Shown here one piece after another: positions 22,501-34,302 of a stretch of 64,000 nt of DNA. The notes under the pieces are model-generated. The model saw nothing but the letters and a program-made list of their open reading frames with translations, was not told where the DNA came from and ran no database searches. The stretch's first letter is position 1. Each line of letters opens with the position of its first letter. Source of the stretch: Phoronis australis (Eukaryota > Phoronida > Phoronidae); contig NMRA01000822.1 in assembly GCA_002633005.1 (NCBI GenBank), positions 17,380 to 81,379 of the forward strand. The letters are read 5' to 3'. The position numbers and the translations under genes were made by a program.

Positions 22501-24032
22501 TCGTTGGGGATACGATTGTCCCGTACCCAGACTAAACCACGGTCAGCATCGAAAAGGAAAAACACTAAAGGTTGCACCGTGAAATAGTATCGGCAAATCA
22601 GAACGGAGAAGTCCTTAAAATGACCAATTTTTTTCGACTAAAAGCTTTCACCACTATAGTGCTTTTGGGGCAGCAAACTGATCAACACCCTTTGTGCAAA
22701 TATGTTGCGAGCCGAAGAAGTGACGATATCGATACCACCCACTCCAGGTTATGAGCTGCTTCAGATGTCAACAACTTCCTGGACACCATCTCTTCCAGCA
22801 CATCCCACGTGGTGTCAGTACTCAACCAGAAACACGACTTGAACAACGTAACTATCAGCGTAGGCAATCTGAACATACTCTTCTTGATGTCGCGAACAGT
22901 CTCGACTGGCTTGTGGAAATTTAAAATTGGACCAAATTCCATAATTATTTCTAATAATTCTCTGAACGCTTTGAGTCTGACGCGGATATCGACTTTTGCT
23001 GATGCCCGAAAGGAGGTGAACTTGTGTGCAAGCTCGTCTGCTTCACTACTTCCGCCAATCTTTACAACTGACGTCATGATACGATCAAAGTTATAACCCT
23101 CTTTCAGCGCAGTGTTATATTCACACAGCTGTGCCATACGCTGAGGTGTCCGGATCAGTTCACGACCTACCTTGGTTGGCCTGTCCGGTCGACCGAGAGG
23201 TGTGTTACACGCGTAAGGCGCGGCGCTGTCGAACTGAAACCCACGAACTGCAACACAGTCTATAAACCAGTTCCCATCTTCGGTGTCGTAGTCATTCAAG
23301 GATTTGATGGCCAGTGATTTAAGCAGAGTTTCCTGGATGTTCAATACGAACAAATGGACCAATCTTGCCAAATTTCTAAAATAAGCTGTGTCTTTTGATT
23401 CATCTTCTACGAGAATAGCCCATTCGATATCCGAGAAAGGAGTCGTGTCTCCTCTCGCTAACGAACCTAGTCCTATAGCCGCGTATTCCTGGGGTGGTGT
23501 GCCAAGGATGTTTTCACTCTCAGAGATTAGATATCGAAAAAAGTCCGCCATATCGGCACTTGTTTGAGCAAAAATCGTACGCGATTTTTCATTGAATGTC
23601 TTTTCTGTAGATACCCTTTCGGTATCACTTACGTCGAGACTATAACTACTTTTGATTTCTTCCAATGATTTATCAACTGTAGCACAAGTCGTGTCTCGTA
23701 TCCTGGCTAGCCTAGTCTTAACGTCAGATTTGTAATCTAATGATGTTTTCCCCGGCTCAATAGAAAGAACCTTACAAAAAGCCAACTCAGTATTCTTTAA
23801 GTGCCCTTCAATCTCAGTCGCTAACTCAGGCGAGTGTGCTCTTAAAAGAGCAGCGTTAATGAGTGCTGACGATTTTACAAAGTTGTCCAAGTCTTTCGTC
23901 AGATACCACGCTCACAATAGACCATTCCCATCTCCTTTAATAACTCAGCGTCTCTCTTCAGGTCATTACGTGACCCTTCCTTCAACGAGTCCGCCAGTTC
24001 TTGTTCCCTTTGATCCAGCTTCGAAATGCATT
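19529..24032 (-). pseudogene. Gene A giant exon: GlnD/DUF294-like nucleotidyltransferase-TPR protein, disrupted
   Basis: The acceptor (TTTTAG) sits just above 24032 and the exon starts in phase 1. Order: a helical N-terminal segment (LDQREQELADSLKEGSR...), then a nucleotidyltransferase core GSLARGDTTPFSDIEW at about 23430-23480 with GS and D-x-E metal ligands. A GlnD-type helical segment follows (DIKKSMFRLPTLIVTLFKS), then about 20 TPR units of 42 residues by length (22146-19529). That is many more than in gene B. Breaks relative to B: a 1-base deletion near 23903, a 10-base deletion near 22684, TAG at 22638-22640, a single n at 22240 flanked by a diverged 95-bp duplication, and a frame change between 21556 and 21631. 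The 700-residue TPR part (19529-21631) is uninterrupted. It is either a pseudogene or a faulty join of two paralogues. The last residues (LHATC) come from a dispersed repeat. Confidence 0.85.
22240..22240. other. Single-n scaffold join inside gene A
   Basis: The segments on either side (about 22148-22239 and 22250-22340) both encode a CFSLISRTF...EGDD block but differ in sequence. The join therefore abuts two related yet distinct copies and does not continue one reading. Confidence 0.8.
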
Positions 24033-25061
24033 CTAAAATCAGAGGAAAACGGCTGTTATGAAGATATTGCTACAGAATTATGTACGCTGATTTGGTTATT
24101 TTTATCAACTACTGAACAGTTCACACAAACAGCTTTACAACATAGCCGACGATACTTAGCACTTAATTTCGGAAAAATCTATTTAATTTTCGTTTGCTCA
24201 AAGCCACTCCTTCAGAAGATCACTGCACGTGCATTGAGAGACAACCATTCTGCTTTTTGAAGGTTTGTTCTGCCGTTCCGCCACACCATCAAAATGTCGG
24301 GCCAGTCCTTGACACGAGGGGAAATTTACTCATTTTCCACGCAATCCAAAATGAAAACACCATCGGTGCGCATTTGGGTGTTCCGCCTGGCATTTCTATC
24401 ACAGACCCAGGTGTCTAGCTAAACTTTTAGATTTCTACATGTTCAATCTAGGTTCCAGTCTTGATCATTTTACATGTTAGTAACTATGCATCTCGGGGAA
24501 GCCACTACCGTCATGGCTATAAGCGAATGTTTATTGGCCGCATGGATTTGATGAGCATTACCTGTAAATATTATTGTTTGCTGGGTATTGCTGGTTTACT
24601 GGTGTTCTTTACGATCACGAGACACTTGGTTATGACCAAGGTAAAATTTTGGCCGGCAACAGAAATAAGTGGTTACCTTTGTATAATTCACGCCTACTAC
24701 TGGATTACGTCAAGATCGTTATGTCAGCGTTCACAAAGACTGGCAAAACGCCAATGGCTGGTTAGTCATGATCGAATAACCTCAAACTGTCATATTGCAA
24801 AAGGCATTGTCAGTATGCATAGGCGGATTTAGGGGGGCTTGCAGGGGGCCGCCCCCCCCTTCCTTGGCTGCCGCAAGAAAATAAAAAAGGAAGAGCGTGA
24901 GGAAACATTGAGTTCATTAAGCAACGCAGGTACCTAACTTACGGCTGAAAGGGGGCTCAACCAGCGCAATCGTTTCCCTTCTAGCAGTTTTTTTTTTCAA
25001 GCGATATGCAACCCACGAACGTTGAACGTTATTTACTCGGTAATACAATGTCTAGACTTAC
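24033..25061 (-). other. Intron between coding exons 1 and 2 of gene A
   Basis: Bounded by the donor GTAAGT at 25056-25061 and the acceptor TTTTAG at 24033-24038, both read on the minus strand. It holds a copy of a dispersed repeat (24817-24990). Confidence 0.75.
24817..24990 (+). repeat. Dispersed repeat, GGCGGATTTAGGGGG family, copy 2
   Basis: Homologous to 16674-16860: the CATAGGCGGATTTA start, a G tract followed by C tract, then GAGGAAACATTGAG and GCGCAATCGT blocks. It lies in the gene A intron. Confidence 0.7.
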
Positions 25062-25132
25062 CATCGTTTTGAATGTCTCCCGACATTGTGTCGTCTGTTT
25101 TCTTAGTTTCACCAGATGTTTGGAATCATTAA
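25062..25132 (-). CDS. Gene A exon 2: end of 5' UTR and first eight codons
   Basis: On the minus strand a textbook acceptor (TTTTCCTTCCAG) precedes 25132. The ATG is at 25086, encoding MSGDIQND. The exon ends with a lone G at 25062 followed by GTAAGTCTAG. The split codon completes as GAA (Glu) at the start of the giant exon (24032). The same layout and similar sequence occur at 39302-39367 in gene B. The annotation rests on this conservation plus splice consensus; the coding part is only 25 bases. Confidence 0.75.
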
Positions 25133-25584
25133 CTGGAAGGAAAACATATATTCGTTAATTAGTTAAACGGAAATCATGACACCTGGGCAAGGGTACCTCA
25201 TGATACAGTTATTCAAAAAGGAACAGTGTGCAACTTAGCGGCAATTGAACACATATTTGTCTCGGTAAAATTACAAAAAATAAGAATAATAAAAGAAAAT
25301 TTTCAATATTGAAATAACCATGCAAATTATGTCAAAGCTTCGAATGGTAAGAAAATTATCACAAATGGCCTTGTTTACGAAATATATGCCTACACCGAAA
25401 CCCTGCTAGAGTCTGGAGTCGATGTCAAAAAATTTAATGTCAAATCCAATGGATGCCAGTGGCTCACTTTAAACACTGTCATCATCTATGTACTGTGTGG
25501 CAATGTAGAGATGTTCGTTAAAACTCCTGCCTTGTCATTGCGACTAGGCGTGTATTAACAAAGCCACGAAGTGCTAAGAGTTCA

Positions 25585-25690
25585 GTGGCGGACTTAGAGG
25601 GGGACCAAGAGGGCCATGCCTCCCATAAAATATTCTCCCTAATTCCATTTGGCAGTTCGGGAGTGCGAATGTCTGACGATTAGAACCCAA
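25585..25690. repeat. Dispersed repeat, AGTGGCGGACTTAGAGGGGG family
   Basis: The blocks GGGGG...CAAG(A/G)GGGCCATG(C/G)C and TAATTCCATTT(G)GCAGTT recur at about 43530-43610. It lies in intron 1 of gene A. Confidence 0.6.
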
Positions 25691-26051
25691 TATTATTATA
25701 TTGTATTCTATTAGAGCCCATTATGTATTATATTGTATTCTGTCCACTCAATGTTATTCTGGTACACCAGAAAACTATGTCGATGGTGACTGTTATCACC
25801 AAAAATTCTTCCCATCAAATTTCATCTATACTTTTGGAATATCTTGCGGACTAATGAACACAACCATTGTCAGGCGCCAGGGTGAAACCATGGCAAAAGG
25901 CACATGCGTAGGGCTGGCGACAGTGGAGAAAAGGAAGACACCATAAAACTATAAGTCAATAACCAGAGCTAGCAGCCTTTGCGAGTCCCAGCCACTAAGA
26001 CATTTTTTGTTAGAGTGGGGAATGAAGGGAAATTCTTGCAGTATGAATGGC

Positions 26052-26103
26052 ATGAGTGCACTTAAGAACTTGCACTTATGAGTGCACTTAAGAACTTGCA
26101 CTT
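26052..26103. repeat. 26-bp perfect tandem duplication
   Basis: 26052-26077 is repeated exactly at 26078-26103. Each unit carries GTGCACTTAAGAACTTGCAC, itself nearly palindromic. Confidence 0.95.
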
Positions 26104-26679
26104 AATCAAACACATTTCGAAACGTCTGATAAAACTTGTTACATGAACAGATTTTCAAAATCATAATCACTCCAACTTTTAAAGCCAATAAGGCAATGTA
26201 TTTTCCCGGCAGGTCTCCTCTGCAATGAATAATGTTGTCATCTGCCGCTCTTTTCTCTTTCGTTTTTTCAAACTCTGTATCACTTCAATGTATATATGCG
26301 GAGCCTGACGGAGAAGGTCCTTGGTGATACCATCAATTGCTGCTCATTTCTTGTTGTAGTGGAATGATAAGTAGCGCCCCCAGCTTTGATGACACCCATT
26401 TCCACCGTTATTCTGTTCTTTATTCACATCCTTTCCACTTAAGGGCAGTTCACGTAAGAAAGTTATGATATAATGCTTTCTAGCACATTCTGCACGTAAA
26501 TCTACTTTTCTTAATGGACATTAAAATGGAAACTGTTTGCCCATATTTTTTTCAGAAATCGTACACGCTTTTATGATGAAGCTACTACAAACCCTCTCAC
26601 CGTGATTCTGGTCTTGACTCGTTCCACTTCCTCTAGTAAATAAAAATACCCCTGTTTCCAAACAGACTCGTTCACTTAC

Positions 26680-26848
26680 CTGTCAGATAATGCTTCGAGA
26701 TTAGTCAGTTAGTCACTTGTGACGGAAGTTTATTAATTAACTTCTACGTTAAAAATCACTTACACAGAGCAACCAGTATCTCAAGGCCGTCATTGAACTC
26801 ACCTAGCATAAGTTTGAAAGTGACAATCGATGATGGGTGTTTATGTAG
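26680..26848 (-). promoter_or_regulatory. Putative gene A promoter and noncoding exon 1
   Basis: A strong donor (GACAG|GTAAGTGAAC) ends the putative exon at 26680. Upstream lies sequence conserved with the gene B promoter at 42768-42972: GAGAT near a GACGGC block and the ATTG(T/A)CACTTTCAAAC block. The A position matching B's TATA box reads TACATAAA (about 26839-26848), a weaker match. Transcription start would be near 26810. Inferred from paralogue comparison. Confidence 0.55.
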
Positions 26849-27141
26849 GGGAAGGTAGGGGGTTGTCGCTTTTGTCTCAATGCAATGAAGGGGCATTTCA
26901 GTGATGTTGGAAGGAATAAGCTTCGATTTCAGTCTAGGCGTGATCGAAGTATTTCCTTTTGTTTTCGTTATTTCTTTGTGTTATTGCTGTTTATTATATT
27001 CTTTACTTAAATATTTTATGACTGTGTATACACTGGAGGTAATGATTCGTTTTCTCGGCTAATTCTATTTACCGTAATCTTACATTGTCTCATACTTGTG
27101 TTGCAGTATTGACCCCACTCGTGTGCACATGGATGTCTTTG

Positions 27142-27186
27142 ACGCATGCGCATGCCCTCCCGCTCATATGCGTTATAAGTTGCAAT
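27142..27186. promoter_or_regulatory. Conserved upstream block with NRF1-like palindrome (gene A side)
   Basis: ACGCATGCGCATGCC followed 20-30 bases later by ATAAGTTGCAAT. The same pair of blocks occurs upstream of gene B at 44167-44220, where the palindrome is the full NRF1 consensus TGCGCATGCGCA. A possible upstream regulatory element of both genes. Confidence 0.45.
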
Positions 27187-27639
27187 CTTAATCGTTCACA
27201 TTATATCTTGTTCAACCCGGATTTTTGCCCAAGAGCACGGTTATGACGGATCGTAATTCTTCCCCGGGTTCGTAAGTCCTGGCTATTTCCAACTAAGACT
27301 TCCTGTTTTGTATTATAATGAATGGATAATTCGCGGGTGACTTGTCCGGCTAGGCCAACCATGTGTTCATAATTTGTGATGTTATTTTTTATTTTTAAAG
27401 TCAATTGGATAGATATGTCTTCCAAAACTAATTTTTCTGTATACAGAAAAAGCAATAACAATTCCGGTAATGCCTTATCGTCTTAGCGCATTTGCTCAGT
27501 GACAAACTGTTTTAAGCCGAGTAAGACAACAACATGAGTAGGAAAGTGGGACACAGCGAAATAGCTCTAGATAAGTGGTAGTAAATGCATGTAATACTTT
27601 AGACCGTGGAATTAAGATTTATTGTGGGTTGTTTCTCAA

Positions 27640-28110
27640 CGGATTCAGAAGCTACGTCGATCTGGCTAGTCTTCAGACTCTGTACAAGAGCGTAATTGTA
27701 CCTCCTTTTTGTTACTGTGATGTTATGTGGGGTAACTGTGCAGGATAGACTTCAAAAATTACAAAACAAGACTTTTATAATGATTTTCCTATATCTGACC
27801 GCCTCGATACACTTTGTTGGCTGGCGCGCCTTTCATTTAAACTTGATGGTGTCCAATGCCAAGCATAGCCTTACTCCTGATTACCTCACTACATTCAAAA
27901 CAGTCAGATATTCTTACATTTACAATACTAGAGCCAGTGTATTAAACTGCCTGGTGCCAAAGACCTAAAAACAATTATTGCAGCAAAAGAGCTTTTGCCG
28001 CAGAGGCGCTCTCGCTCACAACGTGCTTGGAATTGCCGTCACGAACGCGCCCAATGCCAACGTCTTCAAACAGAAATACTGGGAATTTGCGCGCGGAGCA
28101 GGACTGTAGG
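27640..28110 (+). pseudogene. Fragment of a CR1/Jockey-like LINE reverse transcriptase C-terminus
   Basis: Allowing one frameshift near 27700, the plus strand reads SYVDLASLQTLYKSVIVP, then FCYCDVMWGNC, then QDRLQKLQNK, SLTPDYLTTFKTVR, YNTRAS and LVPKT. This is the conserved thumb and C-terminal order (LYKSLIVP.FDYCDVVWGNC...LQKLQNRA...LTPDYLSDLF) of CR1/L2/Jockey-group LINEs. No catalytic core, several frame changes: a dead fragment about 1.9 kb downstream of the gene B stop. Confidence 0.75.
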
Positions 28111-29912
28111 CCTCAGCTCATCATTATTTTACTTTATTTAATCTTATTTATTCACCTGATTGCACATATCTGATAAGGATGTATAAGTTATATACTTATT
28201 TAACTTTTCAATGTAATTGTGAGAAGCTCTGTGTATTTCAAACCCCCGCTCCAGGTCCTCGACCCCTTTCCGATGTCTTGGGTCTGTTTCAAATTTCCTG
28301 AGGCTCCCACGCAAGATTGTGTCAAGTGCACCCTTGGGATGAAAATACACTTCACAATCGATAAGGTGTATAGTTGTTATGGTGAATAAATAGCTTAGGT
28401 TACTCTATACACAGGTAGATAATAGTTTCACTGTTGTTACCACATGCCCGTACCTAAGGAGTAACACCAGTGCCCGACGTAACAGGGGGGTGTGACCTGG
28501 GCCTCCCTGCAGGCTTGTCATGGCGCGCCAAAGGGATTTCAGGGGCGCCCAAACCCGTTTGTGCGCCCCAGGACGAGTAACACTTCGGTGTTGCAATCGA
28601 CCGTTGCGTTGTGAGTCAGTGATGTTTACTTGGTATTTTCTTTGTTTTATTTGTTCAACTTTGGGTCTTGCTGAAGGTTCTCCCCTGGTCCCACCATAAA
28701 TCCACCTATGTTACTCGTTAATGTTTCGCCATTGACTGTGCGAGTGAGACTCCCGTGAAAAGTACCCTCCAACAAACGTCAAAGGTGGGGTCAAACTTAA
28801 CGAGGGTCACTTTTCCACGAGAGAAGGGTCGGTATTGAACTGGCAATTTCAACATTAAAAGTTGTCACTTATCTGCTGAAAAAATGACCCCGGTCATTTA
28901 TTCAAAGGAGTCGAAACTTAATGTTACAACGACACTCCACAGTTGGCGTTATTGATAGTTATGTTTTGACACAGGTATAAGGTACTTTAAGGTAGAGTTC
29001 TGTAAGCGTTAAAAATATCGATAAGCAAGCGATACTGTGATCGCTTGCTTCGTTTGTAATATCTGGCAATTTTCTCTTGAAATCTTGTGTGTTCTCGCGT
29101 CTTACTCATAACGGTGTGATTAGTGAATATTCTACTTCCAGCGTAGTGCTCAGCGACTCATCGTCAGCGATAATCCTTTTGAAAATGCTTCTTTTGGATG
29201 AGTTAAAATTTTACTGACAATTTGTTTCGATAGAAACATTTGTTTGTAAGATAACGAAGGTCAAAACTGGCGCATGAGATGGGTACTATAGGACGTATAT
29301 ATGTAATATTGAACTATCTGAGTTCGTGGTCTAATCCTTGTACTGAAAATCAAACTCGGAATGAATTTTGAAATTTTACATTCTACTATAATATTCAAAG
29401 TGAAGAAAAATTTGTATTATTCAGTGCATGGCTTTGTTATCGTTTACGCTGATAAATTATCTATCCATTCTACTCATTGATGACGCCTAGATTAGAGCTA
29501 AAAACTCGAGTAAAACTTGAGACTGCTGGTAAAAGCTCGATTTTTTTTAGTTCAGAATCTAAATCATAGTGTTAATAATAGGGTCATCAAGTGCAAGCCA
29601 GGATTAGAAAAATGGGTCATTTTCGTGAACCATAGTGTACTGCAGCATAGAATAACAGACATTTATCCTGAATTCAAATAAAAGTAAATGAAACAGGCAA
29701 AAAAATAATTTCGACTTCAAGCACAATAATTAAACTGCGGGCCCAGACCTGAGTGTGCTTGTAAATATCGCAGGTTCTTGTTTGCGGTGATGTTTGTTTT
29801 TACTGAGATGTACATAGAAATGAAGGTAAAAAGTTGCACATTTAATTACCCATCTTTCTGGAGGGTATTAATTTTCCTTATTATCTTTGATAAGTAAGAA
29901 TCATTAGTCTTC
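28111..29912. other. Spacer without recognisable gene
   Basis: It may include the tail of the LINE fragment and an unclassified G/C-rich repeat-like stretch (about 28450-28600). It has one perfect hairpin at 29023-29050. No convincing exon. Confidence 0.5.
29023..29050. repeat. Perfect 11-bp inverted repeat
   Basis: AAGCAAGCGAT at 29023-29033 pairs exactly with 29040-29050 around a 6-base loop. It is not followed by a T tract and lies in a gene-free region. Confidence 0.9.
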
Positions 29913-29976
29913 ATACACGCCACCTGTAGGTCACTTATAGCTACATATATGTCTGGAAAGATTTCTGCTCCGACCA
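29913..29976 (+). repeat. Dispersed 65-bp repeat, copy 2
   Basis: CACGCCACCTGTAGGTCA...ATATGTCTGGAAAGATTTCTG, homologous to 19477-19545 (reverse) and 39021-39084. It lies about 320 bp beyond the gene B stop. Confidence 0.65.
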
Positions 29977-30293
29977 TGGTTCATCCTTTTTCTTTGTGCT
30001 ATTTAGTCATAATAAACAATATGACCTTATTTTCCCAACATTGATCTCGTTTTCTTTACTGCGTCTTTAATCTTTGAGATACATAGGTAAATCATAAAAG
30101 ACAACTGGTATACATGTAATGGCATAAAACAATACAACAAGAATAGGAACTAAATAAAACTGAAAAATCGAGATTTGAAAATGGACAGTAACAGCAGGAC
30201 TTCCCGGTCATTACTTGGACCTTCAGGCACACCATTCTATAGTGAGTGGATGCAAGTCAACTTTCGTGAAATGCAATTATAGCCTTATCCAGT

Positions 30294-33200
30294 CTATCTC
30301 ACTACGCTTGCCGTACCCGAACGCCCCCGATTTCGTATTTTACACTGCACGCGATTCAGTCTGTGTCTGCTTGCAAGGCACTCTGGGTGGCTCTGGTCAC
30401 CGTGAAGTCTCTGTCTCATATTTAGCGCATCTGTGTGAAACGTCACGGCCAAGTCAAGCTGACCTAACCTAGCACGAGCCATTCCAAGATTATTCAGTGT
30501 TATAGCAATTCCTAGGTGGTCGCGTTCGCCAAGGAGTCTGCGTTTCACTTTCAGCGAGTCCATCAAGAATTGACAGGCGCGTTCCTCACGTTTCATCATG
30601 ATGTACACCGCTCCAATATTGGTCAAGCATATTCCAATCAAATTATCACATAATCCACGCTCCATTCTTGCCAACTTCAGGGCACGTTTAAGCTTGCCCA
30701 TTGCTTTTTTTTGCCTTCTAATCTTGGCGTATATAATCGCGATTTCCAGGGTATATTTAGCGGCATAAAAATTGTTTTTAGCAACTTCAACCTCCTGTAT
30801 TGCTTGTTCGCCATACTTTAAGGCTGCATCCCACTCCTTCATAGCTACATGCACGTGCATGATGGCGTTTAAGCAAATCGAGATGTTCAGATTATTGCGA
30901 CGTCTGTTTACACTTCGATGCATTTCCAGCGATTCTCGTTGGTATGCTAGAGATTTCGTGTACTCTCCCATATCACAATATATTTTTCCGATATTCCACA
31001 GACTCACAGCAATACTTTGAGAACTATTATTGTGAAATTTTTGTTTCATTTCATGTGCCCTCAACTGATACCTCAAAGCTTGCTCTGCCTTTCCTAAAAA
31101 GCTCAAAGCTATGCCCACAAAACACATGATATCAGCAACAATTACTGGATTAACGTTTTCATCCGTTAGTGCTTTTTCCAAGTCCAGTGGATTATTTGGG
31201 TATTGTACATTTGTGTATGGCCACAACCAGCCTTCGCTCCTGCTGCGCTCAATGAAGGCAACGCACGTGTCATAATCACTTAGTTCCCTCCTGAAAAGTT
31301 CTGTCCTTCCAATGCAACCCATTAATGCTGCAATTTTCGGATGCTCTCTGGTATAAAATCTTTTCAGAATTTCCAGCTGTTGTGAAAAATAATCCAAAGA
31401 CAAACCTGTAGCAAATAAGTTAAAGTACACAACAGCAATATTTTCAAACAGGGGCAACACGTCGGGATGAATACCCCTTCCGTGTAATCTTTTAGACATT
31501 TCTATTGCGTCTTTGCAGTATCTTAGCGCTTCGCCAAAATCTCCCGCCGATATATAAATATTTCCCCTGGTGCCGATTATATACAGTATGTTAGGATTGT
31601 CACAGTCACCATATACTTTCCTTGCCATATTTAGCGCAGCATCAGAGTATTGAAGAGCTTTCCAAAATTCGCCTGTTTCTGAGTGCACTGTAGCAATATC
31701 ATTCAGGACTACAAGAACATCTTCACAGTCTGCGTCTCCATGTAAAACTTTCAAGGAAGACAACGCCGCCATTAAGTATTTAAGAGCTTCGTCATACTTA
31801 TGCAAGTTGAGATACAAACATCCCACTAATACAACGCATTCAGACACTTTCTTTTCTCTACAGTGACAAGTTGAACACATCTCTAGCGCCAATTCCGAAT
31901 ATTTTAGCGCCAGGTCATACTCTCCTTCTAAACGATACGTCCAAGATATAACAATGAAGCACTCTTGAACTTCTTGATCTGTCACATCATACATCAACAT
32001 TTCGTCTTTGTAGGTAAATTTCTTGATGTTTGTATTGGTGTCAACGTTAAGCTTCAAATCTTTGGTGACTAAATACCTAAAAAAGTAATCATGTGCTTTC
32101 TTGTAATGACAGCTGTTTAGCTCTATCATACCCCTTACGTGACAGCTGCTTTTATAGAAGCTACCTTCATGTATGGTCACTCTTGCACCATAAACCAGGT
32201 TAATAAAATCGACACTGCCAATGAAATCACGCAAAGGAAGGATGGTGAAGTAATATCGGCTTATAAGAACGGTCAGGTTTTCAAAATGTGTGACACTCTC
32301 TCGACCTCCGGAATGTTTGTCTTGGGGCAGCAAGCTGATCAGCTCGTCCTGACATCGCTTCTTCAAGTATGTGTTGAGTCGAAGAAGTGCAGCAATAGAT
32401 ACTACACACATTAAGTTGTGTGCAGCTTTGCCAGGCAATATGTTTTTAGACGCCATCTCTTTCAGTATTTCCCAAGTCGTGCAAGCATTCAAAGCAAAAC
32501 ATGATTTAAACAAAGTAACGACAAGTGTGGGCAACCTAAACATACTCTTCTTGATGTCACGAATTGTTTTTGTCGGCTTGTGGTAATTTAAGACTGGCAG
32601 AAACTCATAAAATGATTGCAAAATCTCGTCACATGCTTTCTTCCGCACACTGGTATTATTTTTGACTTGGGAACGAGCCAAGTTGAATTGTCTGACGAGT
32701 TCGTCTGCTCTGCAACTTCCACAAATCTTTACAGTTGAAGTCATGATACGATCAATGTTATAACCCTCTTTCAGCGCAGTGTTATATTCACACAGCTGTG
32801 CCATACGCTGAGGTGTCCGGATCAGTTCACGACCTTCCTTGGCTGGCCTGTCCGGGCGACCAAGAGGTGTATTACACGCGTAAGGCGCGGCGCTGTCGAA
32901 CTGAAACCCACGAGCTGCAACACTGTCTATATACCAGTTCCCGTCTTTGGTGTCGTAGTCATTCAGGGATTTGATGGCCAGTGATTTAAGCAGAGTTTCC
33001 TGGATGTTCAATACAAACAAATGGACCAATCTTGCCAAATTTTTAAAATAAGCTGTGTCTTTTGATTCGTCTTCTACGAGAATAGCCCACTCGATATCAG
33101 AAAAAGGAGTCATGTCTCCTCTAGCTAGCGACCCTAGTCCTAAGACAGCATATTCTTGTGGCGGTGTACCAAGAAGTGTAATACTTTTTGACACTAAGTC

Positions 33201-33700
33201 TTGAAAAAAATCACTCATGTGCGTACTTGAGCTGGCACATATCAACCTTGTTTTTTCAATGAATTCCTTTTCTGTAGAAATTCGTACAGAATCGCAAACA
33301 TCGAGACTATAGTTGCTTTCGATTTCATTCACAATTTTCTCAACTTCACCACGAACGGTTTTTCGTATTGTACTTATCTTACATTTTATTTCAGGACTGA
33401 AGTATAAAGGCGTTTTTTCAGGGGTGAGGGACAACACTTTGAAAAACGCCAATTCAGTTTTCTTTAACTGTTTTTTAAAATTACGCGTGCGTGTTTTGTT
33501 TGTTGTTCTCAACAAAGCAGCATTGATGAGTGCTGAAGATTGCACAAACATGCCCAAGTCTTTCGTCAGCATACCACGCTCACAATAGACCTTTCCCATC
33601 TCTTTTAGTATCCCAGCATCCCTCTCCAGATCATCACGTGACCCATTCTTGAGCGAGTCCGCCAGAGCTTGCTCCCTTTCGTCCAAGGTCGAAAGCCCGT
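30294..33700 (-). CDS. Gene B giant exon: intact GlnD/DUF294-like nucleotidyltransferase-TPR protein
   Basis: An open frame of 1135 codons beginning in phase 1 after an acceptor (GGGTTTCAG). Joined to coding exon 39302-39326 it gives about 1143 residues. Numbers count from LDEREQAL. Residues 1-160 are helical. Residues 183-205 hold GSLARGDMTPFSDIEWAIL, the GS-x10-D-x-E signature of Pol-beta-fold nucleotidyltransferases (G185, S186, D197, E199); D254 in WYIDSVAARGF may be the third metal ligand. Residues 365-450 (RDIKKSMFRLPTLVVTLFKS) match the helical segment after the GlnD/DUF294 core. From about 560 to 1115 run some 12 TPR units of 42 residues, kinesin-light-chain type (e.g. NNLGMARARLGQLDLAV). 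No signal peptide or membrane segment, so probably intracellular. It probably transfers nucleotides onto a protein or small molecule chosen through the TPRs; the substrate is unknown. Confidence 0.85.
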
Positions 33701-34270
33701 CTGAAACCCATGGGAAATGATATTAGGAACGCAATACGTCAACAAAATGTGGTAACATGATCGTGACTAACTTTTGTTAAACTGTTCAACAAAAACAGGA
33801 TAAAACAAACCAACCGCTCTTCAAATACATTGGGATGAGTCGTTGGTTCATCGCCAGGTTCTGACATAGAACCAGAACAATTCCACCTCAAGACCCCAGT
33901 TCCGCCGGATGATGTGAATTCACGATTTCTACAGCTTTATAGGAATGAGTTAAATAAAGGTTGGAAAATTGCATGTCGCCATGCAGCAGTAGGCATCGTA
34001 ATGTTTCTGTGTCATAAAGCACACCTTAACTGTGATTAGGTAAAACAAAATGCTATACACCTTCAATAGTCCGTTCAGTTAACAGAGGCAAAAGTTGGAA
34101 CTACGTTAATCGGCATATTCTCAGACTACACGTTGGAAATGGGTAAATTAAAGATTTTCATGTTATACATTGCCAAACCTTCACTCGAAGATGTTTGACT
34201 GGGATGTCACCTTGGTGACTTGAGAAAATGTTATGCGCATGTTGCGTAAAGTCGACAAACAAACAATGAG

Positions 34271-34302
34271 CTTTACCCGACAACGTTTTGTTTGTCGGGT
34301 AA
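34271..34302. repeat. 12-bp perfect inverted repeat next to ATGGCGGC and CCAAT-like motifs
   Basis: TTTACCCGACAA pairs with TTGTCGGGTAAA across an 8-base loop. An ATGGCGGC motif follows directly. On the minus strand CTGACCAATCAG (about 34346-34357) is a good CCAAT box. This cluster could be an internal promoter in the gene B intron; there is no coding support. Confidence 0.6.
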
